Source: Kineosporia mesophila
GTDB taxonomy: Bacteria; Actinomycetota; Actinomycetes; Actinomycetales; Kineosporiaceae
Assembly (NCBI RefSeq): GCF_021129235.1
Contig: NZ_JAJOMA010000029.1
Span: 1 to 64,000 of the forward strand
Length of the DNA: 64,000 nt
Reading direction: 5' to 3'
In this document: positions 7,564-16,653 of the stretch, piece after piece
Numbering within the stretch: the stretch's first letter is position 1
Layout of the letters: every line of letters begins with the position of its first letter
Notes under the pieces: generated by a model
The model's database searches: none
Told to the model about the DNA's origin: nothing
What the model saw: the letters and a program-made list of their open reading frames with translations, nothing else
Program-made: the position numbers and the translations under genes

Positions 7564-8040
7564 ATGAGCCTGACCACCCCCGCCCGTCGCCGGAACGACC
7601 CGGTCATCGGGGTCGTCGTGGTGGCAATCATCGCGGCCGTCCTGTGGGCGTACCTCGCCGTCCGGCCGGTACGGGACGAGGCGGCGGAGTACCACTGGCT
7701 GGCCGTGCACGGCGTGCGCGAAGAGGTCACGGTCGCCCAGCTCGGACGGCAGGCGGCCGACGGCGCCGCCCTGACGGTCATCGTCGAGACCGAGAGCGGC
7801 GTGGACGCCTTCGTCGACCTGGAGGGCAGCAGCCAGAAGGTGACCGCGGAGGGGGCCACGGTCCCGGTCGTACTCGACCAGCGGCTCGCTCCCTCGGTGG
7901 GCAGCGGGGTGGCCACCGACCTGCTCGACCATTCGTTCACCGGCGACTACGTGAAGAAGCTCGCGCCGCCCGCGGCCCTGGCCGTGATCGCCCTGCTCGC
8001 CCTGGTCGTGATCAGGCGCCGTCGGTCATCCCGCCGCTGA
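7564..8040 (+). CDS. small membrane protein with two transmembrane segments
   Basis: 158 residues: an N-terminal membrane segment (VIGVVVVAIIAAVLWAYLAV), an exported middle domain of about 85 residues rich in Val, Asp and Glu, and a C-terminal membrane segment (PAALAVIALLALVVI) followed by RRRRSSRR, which should face the cytoplasm. The family is not recognised. The start MSLTTPARRRNDP at 7564 places basic residues before the first helix. Its 3' end overlaps that of the convergent gene by 29 bases. Confidence 0.6.
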   Translation: MSLTTPARRRNDPVIGVVVVAIIAAVLWAYLAVRPVRDEAAEYHWLAVHGVREEVTVAQLGRQAADGAALTVIVETESGVDAFVDLEGSSQKVTAEGATVPVVLDQRLAPSVGSGVATDLLDHSFTGDYVKKLAPPAALAVIALLALVVIRRRRSSRR

Positions 8041-8581
8041 ACCGCAACCGGCCCGACCAGGAGCAGTCCTTGCCCTCCGGGCCCGGCCGGTACCAGGCCA
8101 GCCGGAAACGGCTTCCGGCCGCCAGGTTCGGCACGATCACGCGGGTCTGACCCGGCTCCGGGAAACAGACGGGTGGACCGGTCGGTGCCGAGTCCTCCTC
8201 CAGCAGACTCAGGCACACACCGCCGTCGCCCGTCTCGTCGAGGGTCACGGTCACGGACGTGCTCTGGGTCGTGGTCGCCACCTGACTGCCCACGGTCTGC
8301 GGCCCCCGCACACCGCCCGGCAGCGTGCCCCGTTGTGTCGAGCCCGCGACCGGATGGACCCGTTCCACCGGCGCGGCCGGCAACCGGCGCACCGGGCGGC
8401 GCTCGCCGGTGTGGGCGGCGATCAGGAGCGTCGTCGCGCTGAACCCGAACGCGGCCAGTGCGACGGCCGCGTACTGCCAGCGCACGGGAACGGCCGGCCG
8501 GCGGGTCGCCCGGCGGGGCTGGTACCAGAACTCCTCGTCCGGGGTCCAACCCGGATCGACAGGCCTGTTGCTACGGCCCAT
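8012..8581 (-). CDS. single-pass membrane protein of unknown function
   Basis: 189 residues: a short cytoplasmic N-terminus with many aromatic and charged residues (GWTPDEEFWYQPRRATRR), a membrane segment around residues 35-57 (YAAVALAAFGFSATTLLIAA), and an exported C-terminal domain with two cysteines near the middle (GGVCLSLLEED, PPVCFPEPGQ) and one near the end (KDCSWSGRL). The ATG at 8581 has GGGGGA upstream. The family is not recognised. Confidence 0.6.
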   Translation of the reverse strand: MGRSNRPVDPGWTPDEEFWYQPRRATRRPAVPVRWQYAAVALAAFGFSATTLLIAAHTGERRPVRRLPAAPVERVHPVAGSTQRGTLPGGVRGPQTVGSQVATTTQSTSVTVTLDETGDGGVCLSLLEEDSAPTGPPVCFPEPGQTRVIVPNLAAGSRFRLAWYRPGPEGKDCSWSGRLRFSGGMTDGA

Positions 8582-8883
8582 GTCTTCAGTCCCCCGTGAT
8601 GTTTCGTCGGCGATCCCCTGCGACGTAGTGCAGCACAACCGGTTGCCGGCTACTGACCGGAAGGCTATGACCGGCGTGGCCGAGGCCCCGAGTTCCCCAC
8701 TGCTCACCAGCACACGGTGCGGGTCGGTGGTCGTCACCGGCGGGTGCAGCCCGCGTGCCACCCGGACAAGCGCGTCACTCTGATGACGAAAGGGACAGCG
8801 GAGCAGCAAGTTTCTTCTGAGTAGCGCCGAGGGTGCCGTACTGTCCCATCAGCCTGCCCGAGCCGAGCACGAAGGTGATCAGT
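8582..8883. other. divergent promoter region
   Basis: About 300 bases between two genes read away from each other. A longer open frame for the minus-strand gene runs through it but has no ribosome-binding site and an odd composition. I see no clear inverted repeat or convincing -35/-10 pair. It probably only holds the two promoters. Confidence 0.4.
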
Positions 8884-9978
8884 GTGGAGATCGAGGAACG
8901 AAGGTCGCCGGCCGCCCACGGCCGCGGCGTCGCCCTTCTCGGTGTCGCCGTCGTGGTCGCCCTGACCGGCTGGCTGGCCTGGCGTCATCTGAGCGGTGCG
9001 CCGGCCCAGGCGTCGGAGCCCACGCCCACCGTCGCGACCGTCACCCAGGGCCCGTTCTCGGTCCGGATCTCGCTGAAGGCCAGCGTCACCCGCGAGGATC
9101 CGGTGGCCGTCGACACCGGCGGCCGCGACATCGCCTGGACCGCCTTCAACGGCAAGACCGTCTACCGGGGCGGGGTGCTCGGCCGGAGCCGAATCGGTTC
9201 CCGGGCCCGCGAGCTCACCGCGAAACTGGCGGAAACGCGCCGCGACCGGGACGCCCAGCGAGACCTCGCAGTGCTCGCGCTGGCCGACGCCGATCGCGAC
9301 ATCCGTTCCGCCCGGCGCGCTCTGCTGCACATCGAGGGCCCCGGGCGCACCGACGCCGAGGAGGCGGTGGACGCGGCCCGCGACGCGCGGGAGAAGCTCC
9401 TGATCACGCTGAACCACCGCGATGCCGAGAGCACCGCCGGGATCCAGAGCCTGGAGAAGAAGGTGAAGTCGGCCCAGCAGCGCCACCGGGTGACCGCGCC
9501 GGCCACCGGGGTGTTCGCGATGCGCGGCCCGAAGGCCTTCATCACTGCCGACCGGTACACCCTGGCGGCCTCGCTCAGCCCCGAAGAGGCCTACCGCGCG
9601 ATGCTTCTGGCGAACGGCGACGCGCTGGTCGGGGTGGCCCGGATCCCGGCCGGGCCGACGGACTTCACCTGCGACACCGTGAAGATCACCCAGGCCGTGG
9701 AAGACACCGGCCCGGCCCGGGCCGTGTGTCAGGTGCCGCGCCGGGTGCGGCTCGTGCACGACCTGGACGGCACGCTGGAGGTGACGTTGTGGCACACGGA
9801 CGATGCGGTGCTGGTCGACGCCGGGGCGATTGAGAACTACGACCCCGCGAAGGGCGTCGGTTACGTGGTACTGGCGGCTTCCCGGGCCCGCAAGAAGATC
9901 GAGGCCGGGCCCAGTGACGGCCGGCAGGTCGTGGTGCTCGGCGGGCTGACGGCCGGCGACCAGGTGATGGTCGACTGA
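8884..9978 (+). CDS. HlyD-like membrane-anchored adaptor protein
   Basis: 364 residues. A membrane anchor (GVALLGVAVVVALTGWLAW) is followed by a beta-rich segment (TVATVTQGPFSVRIS), a central charged alpha-hairpin (residues about 105-200; RELTAKLAETRRDRDAQRDL and EEAVDAARDAREKLL), then TAPATGVFAM, where a lipoyl-type half usually resumes, and C-terminal beta domains ending GGLTAGDQVMVD. This order is that of periplasmic adaptor (membrane fusion) proteins. No ABC transporter is adjacent, so it may act with transporters encoded elsewhere or bind peptidoglycan. GTG 8884 is chosen for the GAAGG at 8871-8875. Confidence 0.65.
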   Translation: MEIEERRSPAAHGRGVALLGVAVVVALTGWLAWRHLSGAPAQASEPTPTVATVTQGPFSVRISLKASVTREDPVAVDTGGRDIAWTAFNGKTVYRGGVLGRSRIGSRARELTAKLAETRRDRDAQRDLAVLALADADRDIRSARRALLHIEGPGRTDAEEAVDAARDAREKLLITLNHRDAESTAGIQSLEKKVKSAQQRHRVTAPATGVFAMRGPKAFITADRYTLAASLSPEEAYRAMLLANGDALVGVARIPAGPTDFTCDTVKITQAVEDTGPARAVCQVPRRVRLVHDLDGTLEVTLWHTDDAVLVDAGAIENYDPAKGVGYVVLAASRARKKIEAGPSDGRQVVVLGGLTAGDQVMVD

Positions 9979-10137
9979 GCCACGCTCTTTTGTTCGTGAT
10001 CATCGGGCCACGGCAGCCGGCGTTCTTCTCCCGGTGCCGCGCAGGGCGCCGACCTGGCCCGCGGACTCTGGGAGCGTTCGCAGGAGCTGCTGACCGGGCG
10101 TCTGACGTGACCGTGTCACACCGGTAGCTTGGCGATC

Positions 10138-10749
10138 ATGGTCTACGAGCTGACGACCCTGGACGGATCCCTGACGAGCCTGAAAGCGCTGACCGAGGGG
10201 GCTCACGACTGGCTCCGGCACAGTTCCGGGGGCGCTCTGCTGGGCAGCTGGCGCACCGAGGTCGGGGCGCTGGGGCGCATCGTGATCCTGCGGGACTTCG
10301 AAACCCGTCACCAGCTGTCCGCGGAACGGCGCCGGGCCCTGACCAGCCACCATCCCTTCAACGGCGGCCCCGCCCTGCAGGCGCTGAGCATGGAGACCTA
10401 CGAGGGATTCCCCTTCCTCCCCCAGGCCCGCCCCCGCAAACTGGGGGGTGTGTACGAGGTGCGCACCTACGTCCTCAAACCGGGTGGCCTGACGCCGACC
10501 CTCGATGCCTGGGAGAAGGCCGTCGAGCCCGCGAAGGACTACACCGATCACCTGGTGACGAACATGTTCGCCACCGACGGCCCCTCCCGCATCACGCACA
10601 TCTGGGGCTTCGAGAGCATGCAGCAGCGGGCCGCCCTGCGGGAGCGGTACCAGGCCGCCGGACTGTGGCCCCCGAAGGGCGGCCCCGACCAGATCGCCAC
10701 GGCGACCTCGTCGATCATGCTCCCGAACCCGGGCTCTCCGTTGTCCTGA
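10138..10749 (+). CDS. NIPSNAP-family protein
   Basis: 203 residues with two tandem NIPSNAP-like ferredoxin-fold halves: the first begins MVYELTTLDGSLTSL, the second GVYEVRTYVLKPGGLTPTL and contains THIWGFESMQQRAALR. Bacterial NIPSNAP proteins are small cytoplasmic proteins of unclear role. A dyad GTGAC-CGT-GTCAC (10107-10119) precedes the ATG. No strong ribosome-binding site is present. The gene overlaps the convergent threonine aldolase gene by 35 bases at the 3' ends. Confidence 0.85.
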   Translation: MVYELTTLDGSLTSLKALTEGAHDWLRHSSGGALLGSWRTEVGALGRIVILRDFETRHQLSAERRRALTSHHPFNGGPALQALSMETYEGFPFLPQARPRKLGGVYEVRTYVLKPGGLTPTLDAWEKAVEPAKDYTDHLVTNMFATDGPSRITHIWGFESMQQRAALRERYQAAGLWPPKGGPDQIATATSSIMLPNPGSPLS

Positions 10750-11773
10750 CCCGCAGCGCCCGGAGGAGCCGTTCCACGTCTTCAGGGGTGGTGTCGAACG
10801 ACGTCATCCAGCGGGCCTGGCCGGCGGAGGCGTTCCAGTCGTAGAAGTGGAACTGCTCGTGCAGCCGGGCGAGCACGGGCGCGGGCAGTTCCACGAACAC
10901 GGCGTTCGCCTGCACCGGGTAGCTCACCCGCACGTCCGGCATCTCGCTCAGACCCTGCCGCAGCGCAGCGGCCATGGCATTGGCGTGCGCGGCGTTCCGC
11001 AGCCACAGGTCGCCCTCCAGCAGAGCGAGGAACTGGGCCGAGACGAAGCGCAGTTTGGAGGCCAGCTGCATGGACGACTTGCGCAGACGGTCCAGGCCCC
11101 GGTCGGTTTCCGGGTTCAGCGTCACCACCATCTCGCCCAGCAGCATCCCGTTCTTGGTGCCGCCGAACGACAGGACGTCGACGCCGAGGTCACTGGTCAG
11201 CGCCCGCAACGGCAGGCCGAGGTGGGCCGCGGCATTCGCCAGCCGGGCGCCGTCCACGTGTACCCGCAGGCCCCGCCCGTGCGCGAACTCCACGATCCCG
11301 GCGATCTCGGCCGGCGTGTAGACCGTGCCCAGCTCGGTGGCCTGGGTGAGTGACACCACCTGCGGCTGGGCCCGGTGCTCGTCGTCGAATCCCCAGGCCT
11401 CCCGGCTGATCGCGCCCACGGTGAGCTTGCCCTCCGGCGCCGGGACGGTGAGCAGCTTGAGGCCACCCACCTTCTCCGGGGCGCCGCCCTCGTCCACCTG
11501 GATGTGGGCGGTGCCGGCGCAGATCACCGAACCCCAGCGGTCGCAGGCCGCCTGCAGGGCGATCACGTTCGCACCGGTGCCGGTCAGAACCGGGTAGGCC
11601 CGCGCGGATTCACCGAAGTGCTCACGCACCACCTCCCGCAGTCGCCCGGTGTAGACGTCACCGCCGTAACTGGGCTGGTGACCGCCGTTGGAGGCGACGA
11701 CGGCGGTCAGGATCTCAGGATGGATGCCGGAGTAGTTGTCGCTGGCGAAGCCCCGGATGTCGATGTCATGCAC
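10715..11773 (-). CDS. ltaE: low-specificity threonine aldolase
   Basis: 352 residues, the usual length of PLP-dependent fold type I threonine aldolases (Beta_elim_lyase). FASDNYSGIHPEIL is the typical N-terminus, LTGTGANVIALQA and DEGGAPE follow, HVDGARLANAAA carries the PLP-contacting Asp and Arg, and Lys207 in LSFGGTKNG should form the Schiff base. It cleaves threonine or allo-threonine to glycine and acetaldehyde in the cytoplasm. It is divergent from a LysR-type regulator 71 bases away, the likely regulator. Confidence 0.92.
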   Translation of the reverse strand: MHDIDIRGFASDNYSGIHPEILTAVVASNGGHQPSYGGDVYTGRLREVVREHFGESARAYPVLTGTGANVIALQAACDRWGSVICAGTAHIQVDEGGAPEKVGGLKLLTVPAPEGKLTVGAISREAWGFDDEHRAQPQVVSLTQATELGTVYTPAEIAGIVEFAHGRGLRVHVDGARLANAAAHLGLPLRALTSDLGVDVLSFGGTKNGMLLGEMVVTLNPETDRGLDRLRKSSMQLASKLRFVSAQFLALLEGDLWLRNAAHANAMAAALRQGLSEMPDVRVSYPVQANAVFVELPAPVLARLHEQFHFYDWNASAGQARWMTSFDTTPEDVERLLRALRVRTTESPGSGA

Positions 11774-11844
11774 GGCATCGATCCTGCGCCCCGGCCGACC
11801 GCACCGAAAGCCGCTGCTCGCGATGCTGAGCTTAAGATTTCCCG

Positions 11845-12747
11845 ATGCTCGATTCCTACCGCCTGCGCCTGCTCGTGGCCGTCGCCGACACCGGCTCGAT
11901 CGCCGGGGCCGCGGCCGCCCTGGGGTGCAGCCCGGCGGCGGCCTCCCAGCAGCTGGCCGTTCTGGAACGGGAGGCGGAGGCTCAGCTGCTGGAGCGCTCG
12001 GCCCGCAGCGTGCGCCTGAGCAGCGCGGGCCGGATCCTGGTGGATCACGCGCGGCCGATCGTCGCCGGCCTGGACCGCGCCGGCCGCGCCGTGGCGGCGG
12101 CCGGGACGGTGGACGGTGGACGCATCCGTGTCGCCTCCTTCGCCACGGCGTCCCGTCGCCTGGTCGCCCCCGCGATGGCGAGCCTGCGCCGCCGGCATCC
12201 GCAGCTCGACCAGACCTTCACCGAACTCGAACCCGAAGATGCCGTTCCCGCGGTGCGGGAGGGGCGTGTCGACCTCGCAGTGACCCATCAGTACGCCGGT
12301 TTTCCCGCCCCGGACGCCCGGGGCCTGCACCCGGAACACCTCCTCACCGATCCGCTGTCGCTCGTCGTGCCGGTGTCGGATCCGCACGCCGGGGACGGAC
12401 AGGTGCGTCTGGAGGATTTCGCCGCGGCCGGCTGGATCTCCGGCCGGAGCACCCAGGGGTTCCAGGCCATGACCGAGATGGCCGCCCGGCTGGCCGGATT
12501 CGAGCCCCGCATCACCTCCCGGGCCGACAGCTACGGCGTGGTGCTGAATCTCGTCGGCGCCGGGCTCGGGGTGGCTCTGGTGCCCCGTTCAACCTTTGTG
12601 GCCCGGCCCGGCATCGTCCTGCTGAACGTCACGACCCCGGCCCGTCTGGCGCGCACGGTGCATGTGGTCACCCGCGACAGCGATCACTCCCCCGCGGTAC
12701 GGGCACTGCGTGACGCGCTGATCAAGAAGGCCGCGACGCTCCGGTAG
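11845..12747 (+). CDS. LysR-family transcriptional regulator
   Basis: 300 residues: an N-terminal winged helix (YRLRLLVAVADTGSIAGAAA, ALGCSPAAASQQLAVLEREA), then a type 2 periplasmic-binding-fold effector domain from about residue 90 (GRIRVASFATASRRLVAPAM) with GAGLGVALVPRST near the end. It is divergent from the threonine aldolase gene. The 71-base gap contains CTTAAG (11831-11836) close to its own start, a possible LysR half-site. Control of the aldolase gene is inferred from the layout. Confidence 0.92.
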   Translation: MLDSYRLRLLVAVADTGSIAGAAAALGCSPAAASQQLAVLEREAEAQLLERSARSVRLSSAGRILVDHARPIVAGLDRAGRAVAAAGTVDGGRIRVASFATASRRLVAPAMASLRRRHPQLDQTFTELEPEDAVPAVREGRVDLAVTHQYAGFPAPDARGLHPEHLLTDPLSLVVPVSDPHAGDGQVRLEDFAAAGWISGRSTQGFQAMTEMAARLAGFEPRITSRADSYGVVLNLVGAGLGVALVPRSTFVARPGIVLLNVTTPARLARTVHVVTRDSDHSPAVRALRDALIKKAATLR

Positions 12748-12840
12748 GAAACCCTTTTCAGCTTTCCTGCGGAATCCATGGATGTAACCGCCAGTAGCGC
12801 ATAACGTTTTCTGGTAGTCACCAGAACTGCCCACCCAGAC

Positions 12841-12889
12841 CCGGCCGGGGCCGGACCAGCTCTCCCCGTCGCGATCCGGCCCCGGCCGG
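12841..12889. terminator. GC-rich hairpin terminator
   Basis: A 15-base perfect inverted repeat (12841-12855 and 12875-12889, arm CCGGCCGGGGCCGGA) with a 19-base loop, 93 bases after the LysR stop codon. No T-tract follows, as is common for terminators in high-GC actinobacteria. Confidence 0.55.
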
Positions 12890-12973
12890 CTTCTCGCTAC
12901 GCGACAGGCCCAGGTGGGTGAACGAGTATCTCTTTGCTTGCGCTCGTCACGGATTGTCACTCAATCTGAACGG

Positions 12974-13744
12974 ATGGCGAGTACCACCCACCTCATCGAA
13001 CGCAAGGAGCAGTGGGGCACCGTGCTATCCGGCTCCCCCCTGCAGGCCTCGGCCTGGCTGGCCGGAGCGCAGGGGCCGGGCCTGCCGGGCAACGAGAGCG
13101 CCGTGACGCACTCCCCCGCCACCACGTCGATGCCCGGCACCATCACCGGCTCGCGGGCACGGATCGGCCTGGACGTCGGCGGTTTCCTCATCGGTCGCAC
13201 CCTGCTGCCGATGAGCCGGTCGGTCACCGACCTCCTGCCCTCGACGGTCGCCGGTGCGCCCGACGTCGAGGCGATCGGGTCCGCCTACGCCGACATCACG
13301 GCCGACGACCTGGAGATCGGCTGGCCCTACCTCCCCAACCATCACGGTGGGATTCAGCTTTCACCGATCGGCGTGCATCTGGAGGGCCTGGAGGTGATCG
13401 CGGTGGGGCGTCCGGGCCGGCCCGTCCGGTTCGGCCTGACGCTGACGCGGGGATTCGTGAGCATCGAGGGCGTACCGTTCGCCGAGTTGCCGCACGTCGT
13501 GCCCCCGAACTACGAGGTGCACGTGCCCATCGACCCGGCCCAGGGGCTCGCGGCCCTCATCGTGTTCAACGAGCAGGTCACCACCGATCACGAAGGACGC
13601 CCCACGCAGGTCCCCGAGTCGGGTCGCCCCTATGTTTTCGATCCCGACGCCGTCAGCGGATACGTCAACGCCGCGCACCTGATGCTGCCGGGATCCTCGC
13701 CGGTGGACATCACCGTCGGGCACGCGGCCGTGCTCCAGCCGTGA
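12974..13744 (+). CDS. hypothetical protein
   Basis: 256 residues if it starts at the ATG at 12974 (MASTTHLIERKEQWGT); a longer frame opens at GTG 12914, and neither has a good ribosome-binding site. No signal peptide or membrane segment is evident. The middle contains Gly- and Pro-rich beta-like stretches (GLDVGGFLIGRTLLP, LPHVVPPNYEVHVPIDPAQG). The family is not recognised. It stands alone between a terminator-like hairpin and the lectin gene. Confidence 0.55.
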   Translation: MASTTHLIERKEQWGTVLSGSPLQASAWLAGAQGPGLPGNESAVTHSPATTSMPGTITGSRARIGLDVGGFLIGRTLLPMSRSVTDLLPSTVAGAPDVEAIGSAYADITADDLEIGWPYLPNHHGGIQLSPIGVHLEGLEVIAVGRPGRPVRFGLTLTRGFVSIEGVPFAELPHVVPPNYEVHVPIDPAQGLAALIVFNEQVTTDHEGRPTQVPESGRPYVFDPDAVSGYVNAAHLMLPGSSPVDITVGHAAVLQP

Positions 13745-13842
13745 TCGCCTGTTCGATGAAGGTTTTCATGGGTCACCTCATTCTTTCGGACGAGACTCGA
13801 GGGTAAGGATCAGCGCCTTCCCGGTAGCGCCTAGGTTTCCCC

Positions 13843-13859
13843 TGACTGAAGAACAGTCA
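13843..13859. promoter_or_regulatory. dyad upstream of the lectin gene
   Basis: TGACTG-AAGAA-CAGTCA is a perfect 6-base inverted repeat with a 5-base spacer, 27 bases before the start of the secreted ricin-type lectin. It could be an operator for that gene. No regulator is adjacent, so the binding protein is unknown. Confidence 0.35.
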
Positions 13860-13886
13860 ACCCATAGGTAGCTCCCAGGGGGAACC

Positions 13887-14384
13887 ATGAAAATCCGATC
13901 AACCCTTCTGTCAATGACTTTCGCATGGGCACTGGCCACCGGCGCCGTGCTCGGATCGACCCAGAGTGCCGTCGCCGCGGCCGCCGACGCGCCCAAGGAG
14001 CTCCAGGCCGTCCCGCTGACCACGGCCCGGGCCGCCAGCACCAGCTACTTCCTGATGAACCAGCAGACCGGGCGTTTCCTGGACAGCAACTTCCAGGGCA
14101 GCGTGTACACGCTTCCTTACAACGGCGGCAATTTCCAGAAGTGGAACTTCATCTCCTCGACGATCCGCGACCTGGCGACCAGCCGCTGCCTCGACAGCAA
14201 CTACCAGGGCAGCACCTACACCCTGGGCTGCAACGGGGGGAACTACCAGAACTGGACCCGGTACAGCGACGGCACGATCCGCAACAATCAGACGGGCCGC
14301 TGCCTCGACAGCAACGCGGACGGGTCCGTGTACACACTCGGCTGCAACGGGGGCAATTACCAGAAGTGGACGCTCTACGTCTGA
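13887..14384 (+). CDS. secreted ricin-type beta-trefoil lectin
   Basis: 165 residues with a signal peptide (MKIRSTLLSMTFAWALATGA, cleavage probably after AVAAA) and three near-identical subdomains built on the pattern R-x-LDSN-x-x-GS-x-YTL-x-x-NGGN followed by QKW, QNW and QKW, the QxW motif of ricin B-type trefoils. It contains no catalytic domain, so a carbohydrate-binding role outside the cell is likely. The ribosome-binding site AGGGGGA is good. Repeat identity is high at DNA level, suggesting recent internal duplication or conversion. Confidence 0.88.
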   Translation: MKIRSTLLSMTFAWALATGAVLGSTQSAVAAAADAPKELQAVPLTTARAASTSYFLMNQQTGRFLDSNFQGSVYTLPYNGGNFQKWNFISSTIRDLATSRCLDSNYQGSTYTLGCNGGNYQNWTRYSDGTIRNNQTGRCLDSNADGSVYTLGCNGGNYQKWTLYV

Positions 14385-14394
14385 CCGGACGGCG

Positions 14395-14421
14395 GGGCCG
14401 GTCTTCGTCGAGGGCCGGCCC
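14395..14421. terminator. hairpin after the lectin gene
   Basis: GGGCCGG (14395-14401) and CCGGCCC (14415-14421) form a 7-base stem with a 13-base loop, ten bases after the lectin stop codon. It is short and lacks a T-tract, so it is a moderate terminator call. Confidence 0.45.
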
Positions 14422-14537
14422 TTCCACCCGAAGAGCGCAATGACGTTCGTCGTTTTGCGTTATCTCAGGGTGAATGCGTAGCGAAGATCGGCCGGAATCG
14501 GTCAAAAGTCAACCCGCACGCACCTTATGATCGCAGG

Positions 14538-16040
14538 ATGCTGAAGACCCGCGCTGCCGCGCTGATCTTTGCCGTCCTGATGACGGCCGTGGTGGCGTGC
14601 AACGCGTCGGCCCCGGCATCACCGGTCGCGAGTTCCGCGCCCGCCTCGTCGGCTGCATCGGCGCAGGCCGGCAAGCCGAACATCGTCTTCGTGCTGACCG
14701 ACGACCTCTCGATGAACCTGGTGCCGTACATGTCCGAGGTCGGGAAGATGCAGACCGAGGGCGTGACGTTCGACCAGTACATCGTGGCGAACTCGCTGTG
14801 CTGCCCCTCGCGCGCGAACATCTTCACCGGCCGCTACCCGCACAACACCGGCATCAAGACAAACACCGCGGATACGGGCGGTGGCTATCAGGTGTTCAAA
14901 AAGCTGGGCCTGGACCAGGACACGTTCGCGACCGACCTTCAGGACGCCGGATACCGCACGGCGATGATGGGCAAGTACATGAACGAGTACCAGCCCGGCA
15001 GCCCGAAGAAGCCGACGACGAACAACCCGGCCGGCTGGGACGAGTGGGCGCTCGCGGCGAGCGGTTACGCCGGGTTCAGCTACAACCTGAACATCAACGG
15101 CCAGGTCCGGCACTACGGCAGGAACGATGCGGACTACCTGACCGACGTGCTGTCGGGCCTCGGGCAGGACTTCATCGGGCGGTCGGCGGCCGAGGGCGAG
15201 CCGTTCATGCTGGAGCTCTCCACCTTCACGCCGCACAAGCCGTACATCCCCGCGCCGCGTCACGCCGATACCTACCCGGGGCTGAAGGCGCCGCGGACGG
15301 CGGGCTCCTACGACCGGAAGAACACGAACCCGCCGCGGTGGCTGGCCTCGCAGAAGCTGACGCCGTCACGGAAAGCGAAGATGGATCAGCAGTTCCGGCA
15401 GCGGGTGCAGGCGGTGCAGTCGATCAACGACATGATCCGCTCCGTGCGGGCCCAGCTCGAGAAGAGCGGCATCGCCGACAACACCTACATCGTGTTCAGC
15501 TCCGACAACGGCTATCACATGGGTGAGCACTCGCTGATCAGCGGCAAGATGACGGCCTTCGACACCGACGTGAACGTGCCGATGATCGTGGTCGGACCGG
15601 ACGTGCCGGCCGGCAGCACCGTCAGCGCCCCGGCGTCCACCGTCGACCTGCGCTCGACGTTCGGCGAGATCGCGGGGGCGACGGTACCCACCACCGTCGA
15701 CGGCCAGAGCCTGGTGCCGCTGTGGAAGGGCGGGGTCACCGACCGGCTCTACTCACTGATCGAGCACACCGGCATGGAGCTCGACCGGATGGACCCGGAC
15801 AACGGCATCTTCCGCAGCCCCATCCCCCCGAACTACACGGCCCTGCGCAGCCGGAAGTGGCTCTACGTCGAGTACGACAACGGCGACCGCGAGTACTACG
15901 ACCTGGCCACCGACCCACTCGAGATGCACAACGTCTACCGGGACGTGTCGAGGAGGAGCCGTGCGGAACTGCACCGCAGGGTCATCCGGGCGAAGAAGTG
16001 CAGCGGCCAGACCTCCTGCGCCACAGCCCTGACCCCCTAA
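14538..16040 (+). CDS. sulfatase lipoprotein
   Basis: 500 residues. The signal sequence ends VVAC, so it is probably a lipoprotein, and an Ala/Ser/Pro linker follows. The sulfatase domain starts PNIVFVLTDDLS, with the metal-binding Asp pair. The formylglycine motif C-x-P-S-R is at residues 88-92 (CCPSRANIFTGRYPHNTG), and FSSDNGYHMGEHSL carries the second metal-binding Asp-Asn. It is closest in style to N-acetylglucosamine-6-sulfatases and should release sulfate from sugars outside the cell. No formylglycine-generating enzyme gene is adjacent. The start has no clear ribosome-binding site. Confidence 0.88.
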   Translation: MLKTRAAALIFAVLMTAVVACNASAPASPVASSAPASSAASAQAGKPNIVFVLTDDLSMNLVPYMSEVGKMQTEGVTFDQYIVANSLCCPSRANIFTGRYPHNTGIKTNTADTGGGYQVFKKLGLDQDTFATDLQDAGYRTAMMGKYMNEYQPGSPKKPTTNNPAGWDEWALAASGYAGFSYNLNINGQVRHYGRNDADYLTDVLSGLGQDFIGRSAAEGEPFMLELSTFTPHKPYIPAPRHADTYPGLKAPRTAGSYDRKNTNPPRWLASQKLTPSRKAKMDQQFRQRVQAVQSINDMIRSVRAQLEKSGIADNTYIVFSSDNGYHMGEHSLISGKMTAFDTDVNVPMIVVGPDVPAGSTVSAPASTVDLRSTFGEIAGATVPTTVDGQSLVPLWKGGVTDRLYSLIEHTGMELDRMDPDNGIFRSPIPPNYTALRSRKWLYVEYDNGDREYYDLATDPLEMHNVYRDVSRRSRAELHRRVIRAKKCSGQTSCATALTP

Positions 16041-16054
16041 CCCCCTTTTTTCTT

Positions 16055-16137
16055 CGTGATCATGCAAAACCTCCCCGGACTTCTAGAACTCTCGCCGCGA
16101 GAGTTCTAGAACGCCGGGGAGGTTTTGCATGATCACG
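16055..16137. repeat. dispersed 83-base hairpin repeat, copy A
   Basis: Outer arms of 24 bases (16055-16078 and 16114-16137, beginning CGTGATCATGCAAAACC) pair perfectly. After two mismatched pairs, inner arms of 14 bases (16081-16094 and 16098-16111, starting TTCTAGAACT) pair perfectly around a 3-base loop. Two related copies occur at 22487-22568 and 29825-29907. Here it lies between convergent genes and could act as a bidirectional terminator; TTTTTT precedes it. Its right end supplies the stop codon of the MarR gene (16133-16135). Confidence 0.85.
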
Positions 16138-16642
16138 GAAGGGTTGGGGGGCCTTGGCTCTCGTAGCGTTCTAGCCAGGTGGTCAGCAGGGCTTCCAGGG
16201 TTTGGCGTTCCTCGGGGGTGAAGTGGGCCAGGAGTTCTTTCTCGTTGGCCATGTGGGCATCGAAGGCGCGGTCGATCACCTCGACGCCGTGAGGCGTCAG
16301 CGCGACCACGCGTCCTCGTCCATCAATTTCGCTGGCCCGACGGGTGACCAGACCGGCCCCGCACAGCCGGTCGAGGCGTTTGGTCATGGCGCCGGTAGTG
16401 ACCATGGTGAAGTTCGCCAGCTCGCCCGGGGCCCGCTCGTAGGGTGCGCCGGCCCGCCTCAGCGCGGCCAGCACGTCGAACTCGCCCTCACTGAGCCCAT
16501 GTTCGCGGTAGACGCGGGTCAGTTGCGGGGTGAGGGCGTTGGCCAGGCGGTGCAGCCGGCCGATCACGCGGATCGGGCCGACATCCAATTGTGGACGCTC
16601 GCGGGCCCACTCCTGTTCTACGCGGGCTACGTGATCGGTCAT
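16133..16642 (-). CDS. MarR-family transcriptional regulator
   Basis: 169 residues: an N-terminal dimerisation helix, winged helix (LSEGEFDVLAALRRAGAPYE, then FTMVTTGAMTKRLDRLCGAG), the wing (EIDGRGRVVALTPHG) and C-terminal helices. It is divergent from an EamA exporter gene, and two perfect palindromes lie between the starts, so it very probably represses both genes until a ligand binds. Its stop codon lies within the dispersed hairpin repeat. Confidence 0.92.
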   Translation of the reverse strand: MTDHVARVEQEWARERPQLDVGPIRVIGRLHRLANALTPQLTRVYREHGLSEGEFDVLAALRRAGAPYERAPGELANFTMVTTGAMTKRLDRLCGAGLVTRRASEIDGRGRVVALTPHGVEVIDRAFDAHMANEKELLAHFTPEERQTLEALLTTWLERYESQGPPTLP

Positions 16643-16653
16643 GGTGGTGAGTT

